NCBI GenBank assembly: GCA_021029095.1
Contig: JAJOHG010000008.1
Location: 62,001 to 126,000, forward strand
Direction of reading: 5' to 3'
DNA length: 64,000 nucleotides
Source of the DNA: Phellopilus nigrolimitatus
Taxonomy: Eukaryota; Basidiomycota; Agaricomycetes; Hymenochaetales; Hymenochaetaceae
This document shows, one piece after another, positions 1-11,732 of the stretch. Position numbers and translations under genes: made by a program. The notes beneath the pieces were generated by a model. It did not search any database, had not been told where the DNA came from, and worked only from the letters and a program-made list of their open reading frames with translations. Position 1 is the first letter of the stretch, and the number at the start of each line of letters is the position of its first letter.

Positions 1-953
1 CGCTCACTGAGACGCGCATTGCTGTGGAGCCATTCGCACCTGCGCGCGTGCTAATGCACCCGTCGCTGCTCGCCGCATACCTCTGTAACCTACTCGGTAT
101 TGGTGCGGCGATGTGCGTCGTCTTTCACACCGCGTTGTACCTCCAGGCGGCCGGCGGCGCAAGTGCTGCCCGTGCGGGGCTCGGGTTGCTTCCGGCCGTG
201 TTCGGTGGTGTCACGGGCAGCCTGAGCAGCGGACTTCTGATGCAAAAGACAGGCAGGTATTATTGGCTGACGGTCGGGGCATACGGCGCGGAAACAATAG
301 GGACGACTTTAATGGCACTAGCGACCTGGGTGAAAGGAGGTGTGATAACTGCGGAAGTCGGGCTTCTGGTGCAGGCACTGGGAAATGGTAAGTGTAATAA
401 TGTCTTTGGTGTTTTCATGAACTTACAGCTTTGGCAGGCTCGGGTGTAACAACCACCCTTATTGCAATCATTGCCAATGCAGCGCCCGAGGACCAAGCCA
501 TCGCCACCGCTAGTAAGTGTTCAGAAATCCGTGATATACAATTATAACGCGATTAGGCATTCATTATCTTCCTAGTATCTTACTTGTTTAGATCACTGGG
601 CTCCGTCTTGGGTATCTCCATCGGGAGCACACTCGTGCAAAATTCGCTTCGGTCATATCTCCACGATCGCCTCGCAGGCGAGGATGTTGACGTCGATGAT
701 GTACGTCGTCTTATTCTCTGCTTTTTTGGTCGCAACTCAAATCTCGGTTACTTGACGCTGACAGATCGTTGAACGCGCTCGCGCTTCGCTCGCCTCTATC
801 TCATCGCTCCCGCCCGCCATTCAAGCAATCGTGCGCGCATCGTACGCAGAGGCAGTGCGCACCGCGTTCCTATTTGCATTTGTACTCGCATGCAGTGCGT
901 TCCTATGCTCCTTCTTCGTCCGGGAGAAACCTCTTGCTCGTAAAAAATCATGA
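1..953 (+). CDS. MFS transporter, DHA2/vacuolar basic amino acid type, C-terminal part (5' end outside window)
   Basis: Exons 1-387, 438-512, 576-700 and 765-953 join in frame to a TGA stop; the gene enters from the left edge, so only the C-terminal half of this proton-driven exporter is present. Hydrophobic helices with the MFS-typical run GRYYWLTV, then GSGVTTTLIAIIANAAPEDQ and SYLFRSLGSVLGIS, resemble the second half of 14-helix DHA2 permeases related to fungal Vba proteins that load basic amino acids into the vacuole. The last exon gives one more hydrophobic helix (AFLFAFVLACSAFLCSFF) and a short basic tail. Introns are 50, 63 and 64 nt with GT..AG ends. No frame break is seen, so the gene is probably functional. 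Substrate is inferred from family resemblance only; a drug exporter is the alternative. Confidence 0.85.
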
Positions 954-2032
954 GGCATATCGGCAGCATATATTGAGTAGTCATGTGCTCTACGGTGTGA
1001 TGTCTTGTTAGCTTTGCTGGTATAGAGCAGCACATTAGGGTCCCTAGAGTCTTTACGATTTAGCTATGCATGGCAAGGCAGATATTAAGCGATTCTTTCT
1101 GCAAATCTACAATATGCGCTTACAGTATTTCATGAGTCATTGCACGTCAACGAACTTTCACGGTTATCAAGAGAGAAATCATGGGTCATAAAGTGATGAC
1201 GAGTTGGATTTGGAAAAATGTACAATAAATTCGGCAGAATAGCCTGCTACCTCACATAGCTCCTGACTATCAGCACGGTGTAGAGATAAATATTGAGATG
1301 GTATGCTGTCCAGAAGCGAGGTACAAAGCACAAAGCACAAGCGCAATCCATCCATGACCTCCATAGTTTTCGCGTACTACCTTTTCACTGAATTATCGCA
1401 TCCGCTCCTGGAGCTGCTCCCGCCTCCTTTACGTGTAAGTACTGTATACATTACCATACATGAGATGAGGAGGACATTGAGAGCTTGACGCGTCGTCTCG
1501 GCAGCGTCAGACCTTCATACTGAAGGCCAACTTTTGATCCAACATCGACCCGATCATTGCAAGCCACAACATGAAGCGTACCAGCACTCGCCCGCAAGCA
1601 GACGGGTGCTGCAGCCTCACAAAAATTAATACATTCTTATAGATCATACACGTACTTCAACAGTTGGATTTAGTTTGAAGTCCGACTCTCACTTTACGTT
1701 CAGAAAGAAAAACGTTCGTGTTATAAATGTGAAAGTACGAAGGTAAGCCAGAGAGAAAGCGACATAGCAGAAATGGGGAGAAAAAAAGGGCATAGGGGCA
1801 TAGGGGCATAAAAACATAAGTGGCACAGGTAATTCCTACCCGGAGTGTGGTCCTTGATAAGTGTCGACGTCGAGCTCAGCGTAAGTGGAAAGCAGGAGAA
1901 CAACAAGAAAGCGATAGAAAGAAAACACAGAAGCAACAATGAGGGAAGCGGGGTGATAGCGATACGTACACGGTGTTCATCTAATCCTTTTCCATCCACA
2001 AGTTTAAAAAGAAATGTAACATCAGAAAGTGC
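954..2032. other. Intergenic region, no gene seen
   Basis: Between the MFS stop and the 3' end of the minus-strand PWP/HPDKF gene only short open frames occur, with no conserved motif. It probably holds both 3' untranslated regions. It includes a small 8-bp tandem repeat at 1788-1810. Confidence 0.5.
1788..1810. repeat. 8-bp tandem repeat (GGGCATAG x about 2.9)
   Basis: The unit GGGCATAG is repeated nearly three times without interruption in the intergenic region. Confidence 0.8.
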
Positions 2033-3803
2033 TCACTTGCTCGTCAGGAGCTCCGTAAGTGCCCTCGCTACGATATCCCCGCCCATGCTAACACGTATTT
2101 GCTCCGCGGAGTTCGCAACTTGAGCGAGCACACGAGGGGAAAACTTGTCTGGGTGCCAACGAAGGAGTTCATCACGAACTACGCGCTTCTTAGCCGTGGG
2201 GTCGTAGCCCGGACGCTTAGCATGGAAGAGGAATTCGGCGATGAGCTCGGGAGTGATGGCCTCCGGAGAATCTGGGAGATTGAGCAGTGGCCACGGGACA
2301 CTCGAGAACCCGAGCGAAACAACGTCAGTATCGGGGGAAGTGAGTCTCGTCCAGAGGCGCTCGTAGCGCATGAACTTCGCTTGAAGAGGATCGACTGGTT
2401 TGGGTTTGGGCTCGGGCAAGGGAATAGACCGGGGCTGGGATGGAACGCCTGCCTTACTGGGTGCATTGCCGACAGAGCCACGGCTGTTATTGAAGTGCTT
2501 GTCGCTGGGCAACTGAGCGCGGTTAGCGCCAGCGGAGAAATAGGGGTGATAGCGATGGCGTGCTGTTCGTCTGAATGTTGCTTTTTCGGGACCTCTTCCG
2601 CTTCCACATTGCGTGAACTCAGCATTCTGCTCTCGGAGCTCCTCCGCCTCGTATCGCCTCCTCTCTGCGTGGTCGAAGGCCTCTTTTTCGATCCGAGCCT
2701 CAGCGGCAGCTCTTGCTGTTCTGCGAGCGTACTCTCTCTCAACCCTGAGCCGATCGATCTTGCGATTATATTCTTTAAAAAATTTCTCCAGAAACCTTTC
2801 CCGCTCCTCTAGCTCCTCAGCTATCTCCTTCTCTCGGTGCCTCTCCTCGGAATTCTCCCTCTGTTCCTTTCTGAGCCGATTTTCCTCTTCGCGCTTCCTT
2901 TCCTTATTGAAGTTCTTACGCGCGTTCTCAGCTTTCCAGGCCATCTGCTCAGAAGATTGAGCAAAAATCTTGGTACGGAAGCGGAATGTCTTCTTCCTGA
3001 ATTTGTGTTCTGACAAGTTGCAGAACTCGGAGTCGCGATAGGCCGGCGTCGAGGTTGCACCCTGGGAGACGCTGGGAGACGACGAGTTCATGAACGGTTT
3101 CGATGGAACCTTGGCATCGTCAGAAGGGTTAACGCTGCAGTCGGAGGCAGCCCCTATATCAACGTCATTAGCGCGTGGAATGACAAGGAGTTTAATGGGT
3201 ATAGGAATACTCACCAGGCGAATCATTGTCCAAAACATCTGAGAACGACTGAGAGGAAGAGTGATCAAGAGCAGCAGGCGAGCCAGGGTAGGCACCGGGG
3301 ACGTCCGAGAACGAACCAGAAGGAACTTTGCCCTCGGGCAGGCCCCAGTTAGGCATGAGGTTCTCGACTATGAAGTCTAGGCCTCTTTTAAACGGGCTCG
3401 ACGGTCTGGCGGGGCCCTCACTGGGTTGAACTCGAGCTGTCTCCGCCTTCGGAAATTCCTGCGCCTTCTTGACGCGTGCATTGGACAGGCGGTGGCGTTC
3501 TTGCTCGTGCGTCATGGTCGGTGGGGAAGCCTGGCGATACTGGCTGGACGCGGGGTGTGCTCGAGCCCTAGTCCCGGACGGTGCCTCCATCTTAGCCTTT
3601 GTTCTCACAGAGCGCCTGCGCTCCTGATCACGAAAGTTGAAGGCCTTTTCGCGCACCTTGCGCGGCTGGCAATAGCTGGGTGGATCGCGCGGGTACATGC
3701 CGCGATTAGGCGGGAGCGAATCATTCGCGGTGAGGTACGAGTGCGGAGTGGTGGTCGTGGCATGGGCGGGACTGAATGGGGTCTTACCGAAGACTGGTGG
3801 CAT
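2033..3803 (-). CDS. Coiled-coil protein with C-terminal PWP..RWHPDKF domain (full-motif member of a four-gene family)
   Basis: Two exons (3803-3215, 3153-2033) joined by a 61-nt GT..AG intron give 569 aa. The start MPPVFGKTPF was chosen as the first ATG in a clean frame. Residues about 1-265 are low-complexity and Pro/Ser-rich; about 265-370 is a highly charged Glu/Arg/Lys region predicted as coiled coil. The last 110 residues contain YERLW, then VPWP near 483, then RWHPDKF at about 528-534 followed by an amphipathic helix. RWHPDKF resembles the HPD-containing loop of J-like folds such as NFKBIL1-type proteins, but no full J domain can be claimed. Three shorter relatives lie in this window (31148-31990, 32649-33605, 52727-53575); in them the HPDKF core is replaced. 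Molecular role unknown. A possible extra 3' exon cannot be excluded because the stop follows a GTGAGC donor-like site. Confidence 0.75.
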
Positions 3804-5015
3804 ATTGATTATACACTGTATGAATGGAATCTTGTTCAACTTGCTGTAAGAAAGGCTGCGAAATCGAAACAAGTTGGACGATGAGCAACCCGAACATGCT
3901 ACACTGCAGAGAAAGGAGAGTGCTTACATTCTATATGGCTAGAGCAAATTGAAGTCGGGAGCTTGTTCCTGAGGCTTGACGCGCTTGAGGAGCTTGATCT
4001 TGAGCTTAGAGCACAACGGGGGTGGGGATTCAGACAGGTATTTATACCCCTCGCCACTTCCAGCCACAGGAAATCGACAGTCAAGCGGATTGCTCTCCTA
4101 CAGGTGCGTAAACAAACACATACATGGACATTCAATGTTGAACATACGATAATTCCCAGGCGAGACATGCCGCTTTCAGACAACAAAGAAGATGACATGC
4201 CGTATTAGGCAGGTTAACGAGCTTGGACCCAAGCTTGATCTAAGCGAGGTGCAGCGCAGCAAAAACAACTGTACATAATTGCACGACTTCATCATCGATA
4301 AGATGTAACCGGTTACCACAGTTACCTTGTTCTTATGGTCCGTCTGTGAAACTCGAGAGCAGTCCGTCAAGCCACGGTTTGAGGTAACGTGGCTATTCGT
4401 GACGTAGGAGTTTTCGGAAGATGATTCTCCAGTGACAAGAAGACGCTTGCACATATTCAGGTAGCTAATCTTAACGATTCATGAAAAGAGCAAAGTTTCG
4501 CAAGAAGAGGACGGGCTGAGGCGAGAACAATGGTCAAACGCTGACACACGTATTGCTTAGTCACAATCTTGAAGTGGCTTACTAAATCATTAGCCATCGT
4601 TTCCGCAATAAAAGCAGAGCAGGTAATTCATTCCGAGTCAAACTAGCAGCCAGATGTCTACATGCTAGAACGTACTATAAATATAACGAGAAAAATGATT
4701 AAAACGACAAAGGATTGGCAGACGGTGGTAAGGAGTGACTTGGAAAATACAATGATTTAGATGATAATGAGTGTGAATACGGATATAAGCTTATCCTGGC
4801 ATGGACCATAGTCATAAATAAACAATTCATGCACCGACAGAAGACGGAAGGCAGTAGAATTGGAAACGCGATAGAAAGGAGTGAACAGCGTTTTGAGCGC
4901 GCAAGGCTTCTGGACGTATAGTGTATATTTGTAGCGTTGATGGGTTAAAGCCGTGAAGGGGTAGGAAGTGAGTAGGAGACGAGCCCTTTAGTTCGAATTA
5001 AGCTTGAAATTGTAC
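3804..5015. other. Intergenic region upstream of the HPDKF gene
   Basis: No credible coding region. It holds the likely promoter of the minus-strand gene starting at 3803 and the 3' flank of the next minus-strand gene. A CTCAAG-rich stretch near 3965-4010 and a possible 5' UTR intron (acceptor near 3906) were noted but not resolved. Confidence 0.45.
4039..4046 (-). promoter_or_regulatory. Candidate TATA box (TATAAATA) of the HPDKF gene
   Basis: On the minus strand GGGTATAAATACC lies about 240 bp upstream of the ATG at 3803. The distance is longer than for the related genes, which would fit a 5' UTR intron. Inferred from sequence and position only. Confidence 0.35.
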
Positions 5016-6113
5016 TCAGGTGCGCCTGCCCTTAGTCCCGCGTCTCCCAGACCTCGTCTTTACAGCAGCCTTTACTGCCTCTTTGGCGCGGGCACGCGTC
5101 ATCATTCCTTCAGGGCTTGGCCGCACCTGCCCACGTGGCGTGGAAGGCACAGCGGACGACTGGGCAAGATTTGCGCGCCCGCGAGTCCTTTTCGGAGTCG
5201 CAAGCTGGGCGGAGATGCGGGATGGGCCAGAGTTATCCTTCAGCGAAGCAGACCTGCTCAGCGCACCCAGCGGCGCTGTCTCCACACGGAACTGGACTGA
5301 ACGTGAATCAGGGAGCCCGCTCCCAGTGTCAGACGACTGCGACACGTGCTCAAAAGCTTGCTCCTGAGCACTGAGATACTCGTACTGTGCTATCATCTGT
5401 GCCTGTTCCTGCACCCATGCTTGTGTGTTGGGGCCCTCGGATTCATCGTCGCGTGTAAGTGGCTGCGCCAACTGGGGGCGCGAGCTATAAGCCCCTTCCA
5501 TCGTAAGACCCAACAGGTTGGTCATAGATCCTGTGCTCTCTTCGCGTTTAATTTCGACGTGGGCACCAGTCTGAATTTGTCTGGGATGCGGCACTTGCTG
5601 GTCGTGGTGGCCTGGGGCGAACAGCTGTGACGAATTTCCTCGCGCATCGGACCCGACGATCTCAGTTGGAACATTCGGGACTAAACGGCGGGTACGCCGG
5701 GTCGGCGACGTCGGCATATGGCGCTGGAAATGGCCAGGCGACGGGCCTTCGTACGCCCACGCGGGGAGCGGGACATTCTCCGCGGGCGGCGTCGCAAGCG
5801 TCGGGGCAGAAAACATACGCTGCGTGGGTGTTCGGGCGCGTGGCTCGTCCTCGTCCATGTTTTCATCCTCCACGTCGTTGAGGGAAGCAGCAGCAGTTGT
5901 GCGAGTACCGTGATCATGATGTTCGATTGTGGCGGGAGCAGATATTCCGGGAACGTTATAGAAGAAATTAAGATGTGTGCCTTTGTCCGCGGGACCCGTT
6001 ATAGTCTGGACGAGCATGCCATTGCCGTCGACTTCAAAGCGCATTGAGCCGACCTCGCCCCCACCACCAGGAACAGCGGTGAGCGAAGCGGTATGGTCTT
6101 GAGAGACAGGCAT
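5016..6113 (-). CDS. Hypothetical Ser/Pro/Thr-rich basic-tailed protein
   Basis: A long uninterrupted frame gives 365 aa from the ATG at 6113, which has A at -3 (context TACGATGCC). The frame stays open upstream to an ATG at 6245, so a longer form or an upstream exon is possible. No known domain is recognised. Visible features: an acidic patch (DVEDENMDEDEP), several SPTRR/TPTQR-like proline-directed phosphorylation motifs, a Gln/Ala-rich helix in the middle and a strongly basic C-terminus (TRARAKEAVKAAVKTRSGRR) that could act as a nuclear localisation or nucleic-acid-binding tail. The composition suggests a disordered nuclear regulator, but that is inference. Neighbours give no functional hint. 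Confidence 0.6.
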   Translation of the reverse strand: MPVSQDHTASLTAVPGGGGEVGSMRFEVDGNGMLVQTITGPADKGTHLNFFYNVPGISAPATIEHHDHGTRTTAAASLNDVEDENMDEDEPRARTPTQRMFSAPTLATPPAENVPLPAWAYEGPSPGHFQRHMPTSPTRRTRRLVPNVPTEIVGSDARGNSSQLFAPGHHDQQVPHPRQIQTGAHVEIKREESTGSMTNLLGLTMEGAYSSRPQLAQPLTRDDESEGPNTQAWVQEQAQMIAQYEYLSAQEQAFEHVSQSSDTGSGLPDSRSVQFRVETAPLGALSRSASLKDNSGPSRISAQLATPKRTRGRANLAQSSAVPSTPRGQVRPSPEGMMTRARAKEAVKAAVKTRSGRRGTKGRRT

Positions 6114-8601
6114 CGTACGAAGCTTGCGTTGGTAGTCGTTGGTATTGGTTGTTGAGTTAGAAGATGAGCAGCCAAAGGTAAGGTGCGCGGTGAAGCAACT
6201 CGCGAGAGCCCCGAACTTATACATTTCAACATCGGCCACATGCACGTGCAGGGCCTACACTGTGGCTGAATGGGCATGACAACACTAGTGACTTTGTCAG
6301 TAGACGTCAAGGCAAGCCACATCAGTTGCCTTTTGTGGAAACTGATTGTTAACGTAAGAAATAAAATTACAATCAAAGCGTTGGAAAAAATGAAATGAGC
6401 ATAATGAGAAAGGCAGACATACACAAATGGAAACGTACCCATATTGGAGATGCGTGGTAACATGATCAGTGTAGACTTCGGGCCCAGCTCACGATCGATT
6501 GAACGATTGCGAAGTTCCCCAGAGAACAAATCTCAAGCAAGGGCGGCAAAGCTGCTGATTTTTCTCTTAGACCGAGGCCAAACCAAAAGTAATTCACCAA
6601 CAAAGATCAGGACTAGTGCGAAACTGCTCGGTAGGTGCGCCAGCCTACGCGATCAGAGAGCTCTGGGTTAAGGGTCGGAATGGGGAAGTCCAGGAGAAGA
6701 TAGGTTGTGAATGATAAGTGGGTTCTCGAGCAGCGGTGGGGAGAGTATCCGAGAATTGTGCAAGACGCTCCAGATCGCGAGCACTGTCACACGTGAAGAT
6801 ATCTTAGATGCACGGCGAGGTACGTGAGGTGACTAAGTCACAGTGAGTCTGGCAATGGTAGCGGAGACGTGGTATCGAGTGTTGCGACTAACGTCACTGG
6901 AGCAGCTTGAAGCACGATTACGGGCGGTACTGGGCGCACGCAACGGCTCCCGGCACAATAGTGGGGAGATAAGCCGTATGTCCTCGCTGGCATTTTTTAC
7001 AGTTTCCCGGCGTACAATTTCTTCCCGGGACGCCATCTGCCTTCCTCGACTTCCGGCTCCCCTTGGTATCTGCTATCCCATCGCAAAATGACTTCGGTCG
7101 ATCGAGAGTGGTGACGCGACGCAGCAGGATTGCTGTTGTTGCTGCGCTTGCTACTACCGAGCTGCGATCTATACAGTTTATACGTCTGAATACAATAAAC
7201 AGAAAGAGAGTGAAATAAACTTACAGTTGGCGGCGCGACGACGCGCAGGGCAAAGCGAGAGGTGACTCATGAACTCTGACCTGAGGGAGGTCTCGATAAG
7301 CGCGAGCATGTTGCCATCGCGGCGGCGTCGATGGAAGCAGAGATCCGTTCGAAGACGTCAAGCGCGACGGACAGGACTTCCTCGAAAGCGACGCATCATC
7401 GTCAAGTGAGGACGGTGATGCTTAGCTCAAACCCGCCGAACAGGAGATCGAAATCAATAGGACAAGCTGGCGCTGAGAACCGTCGTCAACGCATCCTAGG
7501 CGACTTCGTGCGCAGGCTTGCGGTGGACACGGCGAGTGGAAAAAGGCATAACGAGCGGACATGCATTCGGGCGCGGAAACGCTCGGGACGCAGCCGAATT
7601 GCTTGCCGTTTCTCGGTAAGTCCTTTTATGGCAATACTTTATAATGATTGGCTCCCAAAAAACTATCACGTGACCATTTGCTGATTGGCTGTGTGACTGA
7701 GTGTGTGACCCCTCCTCTCCGTCTCTCCCTTTGCATACCCACATATCCAATCATGGCTTTTGGCACTTTTTTTCGCCCTCGCTCAGCGCTCGACATCTGC
7801 AGCTCGGTACTCGTGTATCGGATTCTTTTCTATGTGTACCGTCTCCGCACTCTCCCACATCTGTTTTGATCATGTAGGAGACATACGCTCGGGTGGCGTG
7901 TTTAGTGATGCTAGAGCGTGGCCGGTATCTCGCTGTGCTCACTTCGGTCCTGTAGCACTCACCCGTGCGACGTCCTACTGTTCCTCAGCTGGCTCAGATA
8001 TACACTGGATTCCTAGTGATCTGGGGTGATCCCGGCGTAGTAGCAGCTTTACAGATCACCCAGAGTTAGATTGTCAGGACTCGGGAGGAATCTTCACGGT
8101 GACTCTCCATTGACTGGTGAAAACATTTGCACTCCAAATCGTACTCTCATTGCTGCTATGTCCATTATATTTTTGCTTTCGCGGACGACACTGGCTCAAT
8201 AGACTGTAAACTCAAATCAAAACTAAAAAGGAACTTTGCCCCGCTTGTAACCAGTTGCGAACCATAGTCCTTACTCCGTGTCCCGCTCTCCTGGTCAACC
8301 GATATGGAGACTGTTACGACTGATCTGGAGTCTACACAGAGACGCTAGCTGTTTGCATATGTGGTATGCAGTTTTAGGACGCGTAGGCGGAAACGCCACA
8401 AGATACAACGTACCAAATTTCCTGTAACATTGCGCTCAACTTTGCCGTTCACATTTTACAAGTTTGCTTACTTTAATGCCGCAATTTTTTTTTTTTTTGC
8501 GGAACAGGACAATTTAAAGCGACTTTTTCTATGCTCAGATTTCTTCAATCACGATCTCTGGACCCAAAGACAAGTCTAAAAACACACACATCTTGCTCAA
8601 A
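6114..8601. other. 2.5-kb region without a confident gene; possible unresolved minus-strand exons
   Basis: Short coding-like pieces exist on the minus strand, for example a frame starting MASREEIVRRE at about 7036 and a helical piece (VAFEEVLSVALDVFERISASIDAA) around 7310-7400 that is interrupted upstream by stop codons. They could be 5' exons of the gene at 5016-6113 or relics. A poly-T run lies near 8487. Nothing here is supported well enough to call a gene. Confidence 0.35.
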
Positions 8602-11295
8602 ATGGTTTCTGAGTTACATCCTTCCGACAAGCCCAATTTGCGATCTCGCCAGACTCCACCGACAGGACTTGCGCCGAGATTTCGTTCTGAACAAGCGGGC
8701 GTTTGGGAAATCGTTTACCTCCCGCCGGTTCGCTGGAATCTCACGGGTTTGTCGAAGCTAAAATTTCGAGTTCCTTTTCAAACAGAATTAGTTACCGCCT
8801 TCGATGATGTACAGTATCTTTCGTGGTTCGTAAAGGAGATATACTCGCTAGCACCACGCGAGCTGATAGGGTACGTATTGAAGAACCTCTGGGTAAACCT
8901 GTGGGAAAGTATGTCTCTGTATTTGACCAGCCAGTTATTTGATGTGGTATGTCGTTATTTGGAACGTCTTGGACACAGGCTGATTTAGACATTAGGTTGC
9001 AGATCGCATCCAGGGGAAAAAGGTAGACGACAATGTCATTTTATGGGCGTTATTCTCCAAAATTGCATTCGCTGTTTTGTCCAATTTAATTACCAGAGCC
9101 ATGTAAGTGCCCTCGTTCTTCCAAAGCTCGCCCAGGGCCCTTAACTATTTAACAGGAAACATAACGAAGAAGTGCTTCGGGACCGTGTCAAGTACCATTT
9201 CATGCTTAAGGGAATGCGAGGTCCGTCGCTCGCGGAATGTTCTATCTCACGAGCGAACTCTTATCATCTATTCTTTGTAGCGGCGTTAAAGGTGGATCTC
9301 ATAACAGCGCAAGGTATGCTTTTCGAGTTCATCTCTCGCACGAAGGCCAGAACTAATGACAGCGACTTAGATCCGGAAGTTAAGAGCAAACTCAAGAAGG
9401 AACAAGATTTCGAAGATGATGGCGAGGCGTGGTCTGCTTTCGAAGACCTCAGTAACCTTTTATTCGGCATTACGCGCATCTCATCCCAGCTTCTCATGGC
9501 AGTTGCACTCGTCCGGAAGAACGCGTCAGGACCGATCTTCGTACTTATATGTGCATTGCAGCCCCTACTTCAAACATGGGTCAGGAATAACGTCTTATGG
9601 AGGCTCCGTGCGGCGTTTTATTAGTCTTTTCGGTTGGATGCATCCTTACTTCTCATGATATGCAGCACGTGTGATATACTGTATCGAGCATGCATTCAAT
9701 CGCATGGCAGCGCTGCATCAGCTCACGTACGCCGACCAGTTTCGTGTTGACAGGCTCAACGACGGTGCCGGCGGGCATATTGAGAAAGGTAAGCCGGCCG
9801 TTGAATGTATCTCTTACTTATTTGAACTCGTGCGTTTATCAGAGTTCATAAAACAACGGCATATCGTTGGTGATAAATGCACCCAAGCTATCGGAATGCA
9901 GCTGGTTAACCGTGAATCTCTGTTTTATAAAGTACTTATTTCACTTTCGAGAGATATCCCTCTGGTAAGTCATCTATAGGTCAGAAATACGTATGCTAAA
10001 AGGTGGATACCATAGCTGGCCTTCGCAGCTTGGACGTTCTTAGACGCCAAGAGCATATCCATCACGTCCTTCCTTATGATGCAGCAGACGTCGGAGACTG
10101 TGGGCTGGACGTTCTATTTGATGTCGAGACGGATTTCCAGATTCGCAAAGGCCCTCGACAACATTAAGAAGATATACAAGCTGGCCAGCATCGAGAACGT
10201 CGTCAAGGATGGGAAGGAAGCGTATCCTCTGGAGACAAATTTAGTCGAGAATGGCGCGCACGGTGCCCAGATCGAGTTCCGGTGAGTCCCGGGACCATGC
10301 AACGTGCTCTCTGATAGTGATGAAAGATACTCATTTTGCCGTATAGCAACGTGTCCTTCGTCTATCCAGGCACGTCCAAGAACGCGCTCACCGACGTGTC
10401 GTTCTCAATCAAACCCGGCCAGCTCGCCGTGATCGTCGGCACAAATGGATCGGGGAAGTCCTCGCTCGTAAAGCTTTTCAACCGGCTGTACGACCCCAGC
10501 GCGGGGTGTGTCCTGCTCGACGGGCTCCCGCTCGCGGAATACCGCCTTGCGGACGTGCGCGCAGCGATGGCGATGCTCCGGCAGGACCACGCGGTGTACC
10601 CGCTCTCACTGCGTGAGAATATTGCGTTCGGTCTGCCGGGGCATGCGGCCTCTGAGGAGGATGTATGGGACGCGGCGCGTCAGGGCGGCGCGGCGGACTT
10701 CGTGGAGAAGCTGGAGAATGGCATGGAGACTGTGCTGCAGCCCGTTGATATGGCGAGTGCGTACTTCCCAGACGAAGCGATCCCGGAACTCAAGGCGCTT
10801 CTCGATGACAAGGAGAAGACGACGAATATATCTGGGGGCGAGAGCCAGCGGCTTGCTGCGTTCGTCTTTCTCTTTCTCTTCCTTTGTTCGCGTGCGTCGT
10901 TTTGAATCTGAAATTTCTCTCAGCTCGCGGACGTTCATGCGCCTGAGTGGCGGAAACATCCGCTTCCTAGCGGCCGATGAGCCGACATCTGCGCTCGACC
11001 CCGAGGGCGAGCTCGCGCTCTTCTCGCGCCTGCGTGCTCTGCGCGGGGGTAAGACGGTCGTGTTCGTCACGCACCGCTTCGGGCACCTCACGCGGTATGC
11101 CGACGTGATCCTGTAAGCTTCCATTCTCTTTACTCCGTGTTGTTTCACTGATTGTTGTGTAACGTTCTCTCGGGCATGTGTAGGTGTATGAAAGAGGGTC
11201 GTTTGGTGGAACAGGGAACGCATGAGGAACTCCTCGCGAAGGGAGGAGAGTACTTCAGATTGCACAACGTCCAGGCGCAGGCCTTCGTGCGGTAA
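8602..11295 (+). CDS. Half-size ABC transporter (one membrane domain followed by one ATPase domain)
   Basis: Nine exons (8602-8946, 8996-9102, 9156-9607, 9666-9788, 9843-9964, 10016-10281, 10347-10859, 10924-11112, 11184-11295) keep one frame and give 742 aa. Residues 1 to about 460 form a divergent hydrophobic/amphipathic membrane domain. The ATPase domain has Walker [10 protein letters not shown] (about 503-511), Q-loop region MLRQD, signature SGGESQRLA (about 634-642), Walker B FLAADE (657-662) with catalytic Glu662, D-loop SALD and switch His693 (VTHR). All catalytic elements are intact, so the ATPase should be active. The SRTFMR after the signature and the overall shape match a group of agaricomycete half-transporters; export of a small molecule as a dimer is the expected role. 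Introns are 49-71 nt. It lies next to two P450 genes on the opposite strand, but co-regulation is not shown. Confidence 0.88.
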
Positions 11296-11732
11296 GAAAT
11301 TTGCGTCGCTGTGGAGTTAAGACTGGATTTCGTGTTTGACGAGTCCCGCACTGGTTGCGTGCTCCAACCCCGATTGTTGTCCGAGCCCTCTCTTTTTTGT
11401 TTACCATAGAATAGGTCTTTTACAAATCATTTCTTTGTCTTTATTCATCTTTATTGCCCTCCCCTTTCTTTCGTAGAGTAAAACGGCTTTCCGAAAGCCC
11501 GAAAACCTCGGACGTCCGCACACCGCGCAAACGACTGAGCTTACTTTGTACTAGGTGTACTATTGTAGTGCTGTTGCGCGGAACTGTCTCACCAAGCTAT
11601 ATTGAGAACATACGGGAAGTCGTCCACTGTTCGTGCAGAATATTTTTCGTCTAAAGGAAGCGCTTTTGTTGGTATACATATATGTATGTACGTTAAAATC
11701 ACATTTAATGGCACAAGCGTAGTTTCTCTACT
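11296..11732. other. Short convergent intergenic region
   Basis: Contains the 3' flanks of the ABC transporter (+) and of the first P450 (-). No other feature seen. Confidence 0.5.

Noticed and set aside
3899..4198. 99-codon minus-strand frame upstream of the HPDKF gene
   Set aside because: No conserved content, ends out of phase with the downstream gene; more likely 5' UTR or promoter DNA.
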